From positions 1-36,685 of the forward strand of contig JAOZVK010000005.1 of assembly GCA_029938185.1 (NCBI GenBank): 36,685 nucleotides of DNA, written 5' to 3'. The number at the start of each line of letters is the position of its first letter. The first letter of the stretch is position 1. Shown piece by piece: positions 16,212 to 22,937 of this stretch. The notes beneath the pieces were generated by a model. It was not told the origin of the DNA and made no database searches. It saw only the letters and a program-made list of their open reading frames with translations. The DNA is from Bacteroidales bacterium. Its GTDB lineage: Bacteria; Bacteroidota; Bacteroidia; Bacteroidales; JAOZVK01. The position numbers and the translations under genes are program-made.

Positions 16212-17834
16212 ATGTGTGGAATATTCGGAATAATTGGAAATAGAGAAGAAAAAGAAGCTCAAACATTATCAAAACGTATGAGCCATAGAGGACCTGATGA
16301 AAGAGGTTTACACATATCTCAAAATGGTTCAATATTATTACATGAGCGTCTATCAATAATTGATTTATCAACTGGCAAACAACCAATAAAAGGTAGCAAC
16401 AACGCATATGTTATTCATAATGGCGAGATATACAATCATCAAGAATTAAGAAGCGAACTTTCACACCATACATTTAATACAAATTCTGATAGCGAAATAA
16501 TTGTTCATTTATATGAAGAATACGGAACCGATTTTCTAAATAAATTAGATGGAGTATTTGTATTTGTTATTCTTGAAGGCGATTTTTTCATGGCTGCACG
16601 CGATCCTATAGGCGTAAAACCATTATATTATGGTACAGACAAAAATGGAAACATGTATTTTGCATCAGAGATGAAAGTAATTACAGACCAGTGTGATGAT
16701 TTTAAAGCATTCCCTCCCGGACATTACTATACCGAAAAAGAAGGATTTGTAAAATATTATAAACCAGAGTGGGAAGACCATAGCAAAGCTACAAAGAAAG
16801 TAGATTTAAAAGAAATTAGAGAATCGCTAACAGCAGCTACAAAAAAACGTTTAATGAGCGATGTTCCATTAGGTGTTTTATTATCGGGTGGACTTGACTC
16901 AAGTATAATTTCATCAATAACAAAAAGAGCTTTAACCGAAATGGGTATAGACGAACTTCATTCGTTTTCTATTGGAACAGGTGCAAACGCACCAGATTTA
17001 TTAGCAGCAAAAAAAGTTGCAAAACATATTGGTACAAAGCATCATGAAATATATTTCTCGGTAGAGCAAGGGATTGAAGCTATCGAAAAAATAATATGGC
17101 ATCTCGAAACATATGATGTTACTACAATAAGGGCTTCTACACCAATGTATTTTCTATCGAAAGCAATTACAGATATGGGAATAAAAGTAGTACTTTCGGG
17201 CGAGGGTGCTGATGAGATTTTTGGAGGATACTTATATTTCTATAATGCTCCATCGAACGCAGAGTTTCAAAAAGAAACTGTAAGTAGAGTACAACGATTA
17301 TCAACAGCTGATTGTTTAAGAGCTGACAAATCAACTATGGCTCACGGACTTGAAGCAAGAGTTCCATTTTTGGATAAGGAATTTATTGATGTTACTATGA
17401 AAATTGATCCACAAGATAAAAAACCTAATAAGCACACTGATAGACCTGAAAAATATATACTACGTAAAGCATTTGATGATAAAGAAAACCCATATATACC
17501 CGAGTCTGTATTATGGAGACAAAAAGAGCAATTTAGTGATGGCGTGGGTTATAGTTGGATTGATGGTTTGACAAATTATTGTAACTCAGTAGTAAGTGAT
17601 AACGAGTTTTCAAGAGCTTCTGAATTATATAAACATAACACTCCAACAACAAAAGAGGCATTTTTGTTTAGAAAAATTTTTGAAAAACATTACCCTCAAA
17701 AGTCGGCTATTGAGTCTGTTGTAAAATGGATTCCAAAATGGCAGTTCAATATTGACCCATCTGGCAGAGCTTGTGATGTGCATCTTGAAAATGATACAAT
17801 CAAAAAAGATAAAAAACGACTACGAAGTGCATAA
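16212..17834 (+). CDS. asnB: Asparagine synthetase B (glutamine-hydrolysing)
   Basis: This 540-residue class II amidotransferase converts aspartate, ATP and glutamine to asparagine in the cytosol. Cys2 of MCGIFGIIGN is the glutaminase nucleophile. RMSHRGPDERG, LHERLSIIDL, NGEIYNH and SDSEIIVHLYEEYG complete the glutaminase site. The synthetase half carries the pyrophosphate loop LLSGGLDSS near residue 226 and LSGEGADEIFGGY. These match E. coli AsnB, which is of similar length. The start is fixed because the nucleophile must be residue 2. The gene is monocistronic. Its stop codon (17832-17834) is the first TAA of a GGTCTTCGACC-family element. Confidence 0.96.
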   Translation: MCGIFGIIGNREEKEAQTLSKRMSHRGPDERGLHISQNGSILLHERLSIIDLSTGKQPIKGSNNAYVIHNGEIYNHQELRSELSHHTFNTNSDSEIIVHLYEEYGTDFLNKLDGVFVFVILEGDFFMAARDPIGVKPLYYGTDKNGNMYFASEMKVITDQCDDFKAFPPGHYYTEKEGFVKYYKPEWEDHSKATKKVDLKEIRESLTAATKKRLMSDVPLGVLLSGGLDSSIISSITKRALTEMGIDELHSFSIGTGANAPDLLAAKKVAKHIGTKHHEIYFSVEQGIEAIEKIIWHLETYDVTTIRASTPMYFLSKAITDMGIKVVLSGEGADEIFGGYLYFYNAPSNAEFQKETVSRVQRLSTADCLRADKSTMAHGLEARVPFLDKEFIDVTMKIDPQDKKPNKHTDRPEKYILRKAFDDKENPYIPESVLWRQKEQFSDGVGYSWIDGLTNYCNSVVSDNEFSRASELYKHNTPTTKEAFLFRKIFEKHYPQKSAIESVVKWIPKWQFNIDPSGRACDVHLENDTIKKDKKRLRSA

Positions 17835-18057
17835 GGTCTTCGACCTATTTATAGTTGCTTATTAGTACAAAGACAATTTAATCAGCAAGTTATGAATAGG
17901 CTAATGTCGAAAAACTTCAACCTGTGCAATCAAAAGTCCGATAGGACGAACTTAAGTACTGTTACAAAAATTTTTCGATATTTATTTATTAATAACTCAC
18001 TGATTCTGTTGTTTTTGTACTAATGCGTAAGCAACATTAAATATGTCCAAGACCTTA
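17832..18057. repeat. Complete GGTCTTCGACC-family element (reference copy, empty site)
   Basis: This 226-bp imperfect palindrome opens TAAGGTCTTCGACCTATTT and closes with ATGTCCAAGACCTTA. The arms run about 90 bp inward: TTGCTTA, TTAGTACAAAGACAATTTAA, TCAGCAAGTTATGAATA, GTCGAAAAACTT and their inverted partners. The centre holds AGTCCGATAGGACGAACTTA then AGTACTGTTAC. The left end is the asnB stop; the right end touches the stop of the AhpD-like gene. It has no interior gene, so it is a MITE-like unit or a structured bidirectional terminator. Confidence 0.8.
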
Positions 18058-18699
18058 TTAATTTGTTAATCTATTTCTTTTTTTTCCAAAAAATTTATAT
18101 TTCAACATTTTATATAAAATAACAGGCATTACCTTAAAAAAATTCACAGTAACAGCTATTTCTTGCCAAAAGCTACTATTTTCAACTGCTTTTCCTTTTA
18201 GTCTAAGCCATAATGCTTCAATTGTATTACCATGAAGATTCGTTAGGTTCATCATTAAAATACTTGCCATAATGTCTTTTGTCTTCTCTTCGCCATAAGT
18301 ATCTATCAGTTTTTGTTTAATTTCAGGCTCTGTATTTCCATTTGTATCAGCATAATGTTGAGCAAATAGTAAAGCCTCTAATTGTTCTTTTGGAGCATTA
18401 TCGAAACCGCCAGATAATAAAAATTCGACCTCTTCTTTGCTCATACCTGATTTTAGAGCATTTTTAGCATGTGTGTAACTACACAGTTTACAGCCATTTA
18501 CTTGTGATATTGCTAAACTGACACTTTCACTAAATGATTTGCTAATTACTGGATTTAGTTGAGCTTCTACAAATGTGTCCGAATGTTTAATAAATATGCG
18601 TATATGCTCATTTTGAGTTTTAAGATTTATTATTCTTTTGTCAAATTTTTTATTTTTATTGACTTTTGTTTCTACTGATTGAATTGTAACTTTTTGCAT
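18058..18699 (-). CDS. AhpD-like / carboxymuconolactone decarboxylase family protein
   Basis: This is a 213-residue cytosolic protein. The family redox motif Cys-x-x-Cys-x3-His is intact: Cys70, Cys73 and His77 within NGCKLCSYTHAKNALKSGM. The helices expected of the AhpD fold follow (KEEVEFLLSGGFDNAP, LLFAQHYADTNG). AhpD proteins act as alkylhydroperoxidases or thiol reductants, while true carboxymuconolactone decarboxylases lack the Cys pair. An antioxidant or thiol-disulfide role is therefore favoured. The N-terminal 50 residues and the C-terminal aromatic/basic tail extend beyond the core. It is divergent from an HxlR-type regulator, 114 bp away, which probably controls it. Its stop codon abuts the reference repeat. 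Confidence 0.85.
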   Translation of the reverse strand: MQKVTIQSVETKVNKNKKFDKRIINLKTQNEHIRIFIKHSDTFVEAQLNPVISKSFSESVSLAISQVNGCKLCSYTHAKNALKSGMSKEEVEFLLSGGFDNAPKEQLEALLFAQHYADTNGNTEPEIKQKLIDTYGEEKTKDIMASILMMNLTNLHGNTIEALWLRLKGKAVENSSFWQEIAVTVNFFKVMPVILYKMLKYKFFGKKRNRLTN

Positions 18700-18735
18700 T
18701 TTATACTATTTTTATGATAATATTTTAAGTCTGTT

Positions 18736-18766
18736 TTTGAAATATAGTGCAAATATTATATCTTTG
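18736..18766 (+). promoter_or_regulatory. Promoter of the HxlR-type regulator
   Basis: TTTG at 18736-18739, a 19-nt spacer, then TATCTTTG at 18759-18766, an exact TAnnTTTG box. It lies 47 nt before the ATG at 18814. On the other strand only a near match (minus-strand AATATTTG) faces the AhpD-like gene, so the regulator could control both from this 114-bp gap. Confidence 0.65.
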
Positions 18767-18813
18767 TTTGAATAAAACAAGTAGTTATATATAAATTACA
18801 TAGTCATAAAAAC

Positions 18814-19197
18814 ATGACTAATACATATTATCAATCACTTATGGATGTAAAAAAAATGGATAAAGATAAATTATCTGATTGTTTAGAAGGTTTATCAGAA
18901 TGCCCAGTTAGTTATTGCATGCGAATAATAGGAGGAAAATGGAAACCGATAGTTATTTTTCTTATTTTTAATGATATTAATCGTTTTGGCATTATGCAAA
19001 GAAGTATAGAAAAGATAAGTAAACAAATGCTAACAAAGCAATTGCGTGAATTAGAAGCAGATGGTATTTTAATTAGAAAAATTTATGCAGAAATACCTCC
19101 ACGTGTAGAGTATTTTTTGACAGAAAAAGGCAAATCTCTTTGTCCAATAATAAAAAGTATGAAAATTTGGGGTGAAGAAAATTTGGCTTCAGAATAA
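18814..19197 (+). CDS. HxlR family transcriptional regulator
   Basis: A 127-residue winged-helix protein. Core motifs are CPVSYCMRIIGGKWKPIVIF (about residues 30-49), ISKQMLTKQLRELEADGIL (recognition helix and wing) and PPRVEYFLTEKGKSL. Cysteines lie at positions 23, 30 and 35, near the start of the domain where redox- or aldehyde-sensing relatives (HypR, QorR, YodB) carry their sensor Cys. A thiol-based signal is therefore plausible. Alternative starts exist at residues 10 and 15. The divergent AhpD-like gene is the obvious target. The target and signal are inferred; the family is clear. Confidence 0.88.
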   Translation: MTNTYYQSLMDVKKMDKDKLSDCLEGLSECPVSYCMRIIGGKWKPIVIFLIFNDINRFGIMQRSIEKISKQMLTKQLRELEADGILIRKIYAEIPPRVEYFLTEKGKSLCPIIKSMKIWGEENLASE

Positions 19198-19205
19198 TTG
19201 ATTTT

Positions 19206-19278
19206 GGGCTATCAGTTTTAAGTTGGACGCTATGTAATAGTGGCACGTTGCAACGTGCCACGATTACTATTTTAAAAA
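19206..19278. repeat. Truncated GGCTACC element with a perfect 22-bp palindrome
   Basis: GGGCTATCAGTTTTAAGTTG resembles the left end of the GGCTACC elements. It is followed by GCTATGTAATA and a perfect palindrome at 19240-19261 whose half-site is GTGGCACGTTG. A second copy with paired base changes is at 32741-32762. A hairpin of 9-10 bp can form. Confidence 0.65.
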
Positions 19279-19279
19279 C

Positions 19280-19339
19280 CTGATAAACAGTACGATACAA
19301 AAAATAAAAGTGTCGTTTTTATATATCACCTGCTTAGAA
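19280..19339 (+). repeat. GTGTCGTTTTTATAT repeat, copy 3
   Basis: TGATAAACAGTACGATACAA, then AAAGTGTCGTTTTTATATAT, then CTGCTTA. It matches 15670-15740 in sequence and order. It lies in the spacer between the convergent hxlR-type and prfA genes. Confidence 0.55.
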
Positions 19340-19347
19340 TATTAATA

Positions 19348-19391
19348 GAATGCGTAAGCCACATTAAATAGGTCGAAGACCTAAGACCTTA
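19348..19391 (-). repeat. GGTCTTCGACC-family end containing the prfA stop codon
   Basis: GAATGCGTAAGCCACATTAA, then AATAGGTCGAAGACCTAAGACCTTA cut by the gene end. The final TTA (19389-19391) is the TAA stop codon of prfA read on the minus strand. The end motif is partly duplicated (ACCTAAGACCTTA). Confidence 0.65.
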
Positions 19392-20471
19392 GCTACTTTC
19401 TTTAAGTCGTTCAGCATTTTCGGCTATTTGAAGCTTTTCAATAATATCACCAATATCACCATTTACAACATTAGTAAGGCTATATAAAGTCAAATTTATT
19501 CTATGGTCGGTAACACGTCCTTGTGGATAATTGTATGTTCTGATTTTTGCCGAACGGTCGCCAGTCGATACCATAGTTTTTCTTTTTGACGATATATCAT
19601 CAAGATATTTTTGATATTCAATATTATATAATCGAGTTCGCAATTCTTTCATAGCTTTGTCAAGGTTTTTTATTTGCGACTTCTCATCTTGGCAAGTTAC
19701 TACAATTCCCGATGGTTCATGAGTTAGCCTTATTGCCGAGTATGTTGTATTTACTGATTGTCCTCCTGGCCCCGACGAACAATAGGTATCTTTGCGCACA
19801 TCTTGAGGTTTAATTTCAATATCAAAATCTTCGGCTTCGGGCAAAACTGCTACCGATGCTGCCGATGTATGTACCCTTCCTTGCGTTTCGGTTTGTGGCA
19901 CTCTTTGAACCCTGTGTACACCCGATTCATATTTTAAAATACCATATACACCGTCTCCTTTTACACTGAAAACTATCTCTTTATATCCTCCTGATGTTCC
20001 TTCGGACTCACTAGAAATAGACACTTTCCACTTTTTTGTTTCACAAAACTTGAAATACATACGTGCCAAATCACCTGCAAAAATACTTGCTTCGTTGCCT
20101 CCTGTTCCTGCACGAATTTCAATTATTGCATTTTTCTCATCTTCAGGGTCTTTTGGTATTAAAAGTATTTTTATGTGTTCTTCGGTATTTTTTTTGGAAT
20201 TTTTTAGCTCATCTAATTCCATTTTAGCCATTTCGCGCATTTCGTCATCTTTCTCTACAGCCAAAATATCTTTTGCTTCTTGAAGGTTGCTTAATATGTT
20301 TTCATAATCTTTGTATGTCTCAATTATTGGTTGAAGGTCTTTATATTCTTTATTTAGCTTAATATAATTATCCATATTTGCAATAATATCCGGCTGGGTT
20401 ATTTGCTCTGCAACTTCTTCAAATCTGGTATTTATTCCTTTAAGCTTATCTAATAATAAATTATTACTCAT
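19389..20471 (-). CDS. prfA: Peptide chain release factor 1
   Basis: A 360-residue class I release factor that recognises UAA and UAG and triggers peptide release on the ribosome. The catalytic GGQ is at about residues 236-238 within [20 protein letters not shown]. The codon-recognition motif is Pro-x-Thr in [20 protein letters not shown], as in RF1 (RF2 has Ser-Pro-Phe). The length equals that of E. coli RF1. No prmC/hemK methyltransferase gene follows. The stop codon is inside a repeat. Its promoter appears to be the TTTG-N20-TAATTTTG at 20681-20712, giving a leader of about 200 nt that contains another repeat arm. Confidence 0.97.
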   Translation of the reverse strand: MSNNLLLDKLKGINTRFEEVAEQITQPDIIANMDNYIKLNKEYKDLQPIIETYKDYENILSNLQEAKDILAVEKDDEMREMAKMELDELKNSKKNTEEHIKILLIPKDPEDEKNAIIEIRAGTGGNEASIFAGDLARMYFKFCETKKWKVSISSESEGTSGGYKEIVFSVKGDGVYGILKYESGVHRVQRVPQTETQGRVHTSAASVAVLPEAEDFDIEIKPQDVRKDTYCSSGPGGQSVNTTYSAIRLTHEPSGIVVTCQDEKSQIKNLDKAMKELRTRLYNIEYQKYLDDISSKRKTMVSTGDRSAKIRTYNYPQGRVTDHRINLTLYSLTNVVNGDIGDIIEKLQIAENAERLKESS

Positions 20472-20491
20472 TTTTTATATTTTATAAAAGT

Positions 20492-20765
20492 TAAGGTCTT
20501 CGACCTGTTTAATATTGCTTTCGCATGAAATTTATTGAGGGTATTCCTAAAAACCTTGATTTCTACGTTGTTTTGAAATAAAATTTTGGGGCACTGTCCG
20601 TATTTATAACTTATATATTTAGTAAAAAGCTTTATTAAGAAACATTTTTTAGAGTTTTATTATCATGTGAAAATATTTTACAAAATTACATTAATAATAT
20701 TAATGTTACAAAAATTTAATAGTATTAAATTGGTTTGAAGAACTTAGCTCACTACAAAATACTCG
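20492..20765. repeat. Direct repeat A beside the nuclease/Toprim cassette
   Basis: It starts TAAGGTCTTCGACCTGTTT, with the unusual inner word GCTTTCGCA. A diverged middle follows, then a nearly identical stretch of about 123 bp (TAGTAAAAAGCTTTATTAAG through AGTATTAAATTGGTTTGAAG), and finally AAAATACTCGA, which already belongs to the Toprim gene's 3' end. The same order occurs in repeat B at 22148-22432, about 1.65 kb away. Confidence 0.75.
20681..20712 (-). promoter_or_regulatory. Probable prfA promoter with a palindromic spacer
   Basis: On the minus strand: TTTG, a 20-nt spacer, then TAATTTTG. The spacer overlaps a 19-nt palindrome ACATTAATAnTATTAATGT (20688-20706), a possible operator. It points toward prfA, about 210 nt away. 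An identical arrangement in repeat B points toward the cassette. Confidence 0.55.
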
Positions 20766-21288
20766 ATTTTTGCAAGTACTCTTCAATTGTCTTAATTAAT
20801 TCGTCATTATAAAATTCGTTGTTTACATTTTTATTGTCAAAGAAAGATATGAAAGAGTCGTGTTTTTTATTCGATAATTTTTCTAAAGTTTTTTTAGGAG
20901 CAGCTTTTCCAATCTCGATTAAATCATCACTATAATTTTTATTCGTTAGCTCTTTTAAAAATTCTTTATTATTTAGAAATATCACGTCAAATTCAGGTAT
21001 TGCCCATACAATTTTTAATCTTTTATGATACAATTTTGTGTTAATATATGTATTTACAAAATCTTTTTTTTCTGAAATATCTGTTTCCGAAATAGTGTCG
21101 GAGTCTAATATTAACAATATATGTTTATTTTTAGTAGATAAATATGTTTTAACTTTTGATAGTGCAGATGAGAAACCATTTGCAGCAATTATTTCAAAAT
21201 CTGATTTATAGGATTTTGCTCTTAGAAGCTTTTCTAAAACTTCAGCATCAAATTTTCCTTCTGTTATTATTGTTATATTATTTTTCAT
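20752..21288 (-). CDS. Stand-alone Toprim-domain protein
   Basis: A 178-residue protein. The Toprim signature is complete: Glu10 in ITIITEGKFDAEVLEKLL, then Asp62 and Asp64 in ILLILDSDT. These residues bind magnesium in primases, topoisomerases, RNase M5 and OLD/GajA/AriB-type defence nucleases. The rest has no ATPase or zinc finger. The C-terminal 90 residues are Lys/Asn-rich and probably helical. The length resembles RNase M5, but RNase M5 family features are otherwise unclear. It starts 12 nt after the stop of a PD-(D/E)xK nuclease gene, so the two form one operon. I infer a nucleic-acid-directed, possibly anti-phage, function. Its substrate is unknown. Confidence 0.72.
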   Translation of the reverse strand: MKNNITIITEGKFDAEVLEKLLRAKSYKSDFEIIAANGFSSALSKVKTYLSTKNKHILLILDSDTISETDISEKKDFVNTYINTKLYHKRLKIVWAIPEFDVIFLNNKEFLKELTNKNYSDDLIEIGKAAPKKTLEKLSNKKHDSFISFFDNKNVNNEFYNDELIKTIEEYLQKSSIL

Positions 21289-21300
21289 TTGAATATTTTT

Positions 21301-21849
21301 TTAAATTGTAATGTCATAATTTGGATTCCCTTCTTCGATGGCATTCCTATATTTTTTTAAAAGTCCTTGTTTAAAGGTGGACTTGCCTTTTATACAATAT
21401 TCAATATGGTCACATTCCCAAAGAAGAATTGTCTGAGGAGCAATGAATTGTGTTAATATTAAAGCTGGCATGGTAAAGCCCATCGTGCTGAATATAGCGC
21501 CTATTGCATTAGAAGGTCTCCTCAATAGTTGATTTCTTAATTTAGCAATTGGTTCAATATTGAGATTCCTTGAGTAATCCTTAAACTCTGTTACAATGGA
21601 TAGGTTTATGTCTTGAAAATGAATAACTCCATCAATTTGTTCCGCATTACTTTGTCCTAAAAGGTCAACCGAATAAGGATAACGTATTATTGCACCTTCA
21701 ATTTCGAAAAGACGTAATATTAAAAATTCAAATGCTTTACCACTATCCCAAGTTGGTGTATTTTTTGATTTAATGTCAGTCCACAGGCTAAGTAAATCTG
21801 TTCTTGAAAAAGACTGAATTCGAGTCATATAATCTTGTGTAGTTGGCAT
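21301..21849 (-). CDS. Mrr-like PD-(D/E)xK restriction-endonuclease-fold protein
   Basis: A 182-residue protein whose core follows the Mrr-type nuclease pattern. A helix with Glu41 (GKAFEFLILRLFEIEGA) comes first. Then Asp73 in QIDGVIHF and the Glu88-x-Lys90 pair in VTEFKDY lie on neighbouring strands, followed by the helix with Gln107 (IAKLRNQLLRR) and the strand AIGAIFSTMGFT. Such a lone catalytic domain lacks a DNA-recognition part, so specificity must come from a partner. No methyltransferase is nearby, which argues against a classical restriction-modification system. It is the first gene of a two-gene operon with the Toprim protein. A decayed frame lies just upstream. Confidence 0.75.
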   Translation of the reverse strand: MPTTQDYMTRIQSFSRTDLLSLWTDIKSKNTPTWDSGKAFEFLILRLFEIEGAIIRYPYSVDLLGQSNAEQIDGVIHFQDINLSIVTEFKDYSRNLNIEPIAKLRNQLLRRPSNAIGAIFSTMGFTMPALILTQFIAPQTILLWECDHIEYCIKGKSTFKQGLLKKYRNAIEEGNPNYDITI

Positions 21850-21855
21850 GATTTA

Positions 21856-22148
21856 ATCATCTTTTTTATTAGTGAATATAATACTTTTATTATTTCCAAT
21901 GATACTGACATTTTTCTTTTTTTACCAATTCTAAAATCATATTCAACGTATTCATAAATTGATTGATTTCATTAGGTCAAATAATATTCCTGAGTGTTAA
22001 ACTTGATTAAATCGCTAAGGTATCTTGAAGCATCTTCTTTATCAACTATAAAAGAATGGTATTTATATTCATAAACGAAATTTCTTTCTATTTAATCTAT
22101 ACTTTTAGGAAGTTTTTTATTACCAGATAGTAAACGATTTGCATAAGT
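21856..22148 (-). pseudogene. Decayed reading frame upstream of the nuclease gene
   Basis: One minus-strand frame gives protein-like sequence broken by stops: YANRLLSGNKKLPKSID, stop, then FVYEYKYHSFIVDKEDASRY and LSDLIKFNTQEYYLT, two stops, then IYEYVEYDFRIGKKRKMS. There is no start codon. The 5' side is cut by a GGTCTTCGACC-family arm at 22148. I do not recognise the family. It is probably a former gene of this locus. Random AT-rich DNA could mimic short pieces, so confidence is moderate. Confidence 0.4.
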
Positions 22149-22432
22149 AAGGTCTTCGACCTATTTAATGTTGCTTTCGCAAGATATATAATAAACGGTA
22201 TTTCAAAAAGTAAGCTCTATACTAAATAGGTAAAAATTTTTGTATGGATGCTTAGGTCATCGTATAAAACCGACTAGTAAAAAGCTTTATTAAGAAACAT
22301 TTTTTGAGTTTTATAATCAAGTGAAAACATCTTACAAAATTACATTAATATTATTAATGTTACAAAAATTTAATAGTATTAAATTAGTTTGAAGAATAAT
22401 AGCTTATTGTTTGCCTCCATAAAACACTCGAA
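22148..22432. repeat. Direct repeat B beside the nuclease/Toprim cassette
   Basis: It has the same arrangement as repeat A: TAAGGTCTTCGACCTATTT with GCTTTCGCA, a diverged middle that includes a degraded GTGTCGTTTTTATAT-type copy (TAGGTCATCGTATAAAACCG), then the nearly identical stretch from TAGTAAAAAGCTTTATTAAG to GTATTAAATTAGTTTGAAG. It ends with AAAACACTCGA, matching the 3' end of the Toprim gene in copy A. Confidence 0.75.
22335..22366 (-). promoter_or_regulatory. Probable cassette promoter, duplicate of the prfA promoter
   Basis: On the minus strand: TTTG, a 20-nt spacer, then TAATTTTG. The palindrome ACATTAATAnTATTAATGT (22342-22360) differs from copy A only in its central base. Transcription would enter the nuclease/Toprim operon after a leader of about 480 nt. 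Confidence 0.5.
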
Positions 22433-22937
22433 AAAAACCGATTATTTATGTGTAAAGCAACATAAAAAAGGCTTGAAGAGACAAAAAAAATACAATTTTA
22501 GTTTATTTATATTAAAAACCATAATAAGCTAACAATGTGCATATTGGTATTTAGTGTTAAATTAGAAATCAACTTTTTTTAATACTTTTTACAAAAATTT
22601 ATAATAGAAATAGAAAAAATTATTTATAGTTTTACGCTGTTATTAATATCTTAAAAGGTTCAATTATTAAATCATACAATGGTACAATGTTTTGATTAAC
22701 AACTGATAATAGTTTTATAAAAATCAAATTTTAACCAAATTCAGTATATAAGATACTTAGAACTATTTAATGTTGCTTACACATAATATATAACTAACTG
22801 TATTTCATGTAATAAATTTTTCTAATAGGTGTTTATTACAATAGTTTTTTACATTAGTGAGTTTAATTACTTAGGCGTAAGCAACAATAAAAAGGCTCAT
22901 AGAGCCATGATTTGCTCATTATATTTAACTAATTATT
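22433..22937. other. Gene-free spacer with repeat remnants
   Basis: It holds copy 3 of the GGTACAAT repeat (22649-22716), a faint GGTCTTCGACC-family arm near 22750-22790 (CTATTTAATGTTGCTTACAC), and an altered arm end at 22873-22911. In the altered end GCGTAAGCAACAATAAAAAG leads into GGCTCATAGAGCC instead of GGTCGAAGACC. I see no coding frame and no clear promoter for the gene at 22938. Confidence 0.5.

Noticed and set aside
19389-20471. Release factor 2 instead of release factor 1
   Set aside because: The recognition motif is Pro-x-Thr, there is no Ser-Pro-Phe, and there is no programmed frameshift site.
20752-21288. RNase M5 (rnmV)
   Set aside because: The size is similar, but only the general Toprim residues match. 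The partner nuclease gene and the bracketing repeats point elsewhere.
21301-21849. Classical type II restriction-modification system
   Set aside because: No methyltransferase motif occurs in any nearby frame, and the nuclease has no separate recognition domain.
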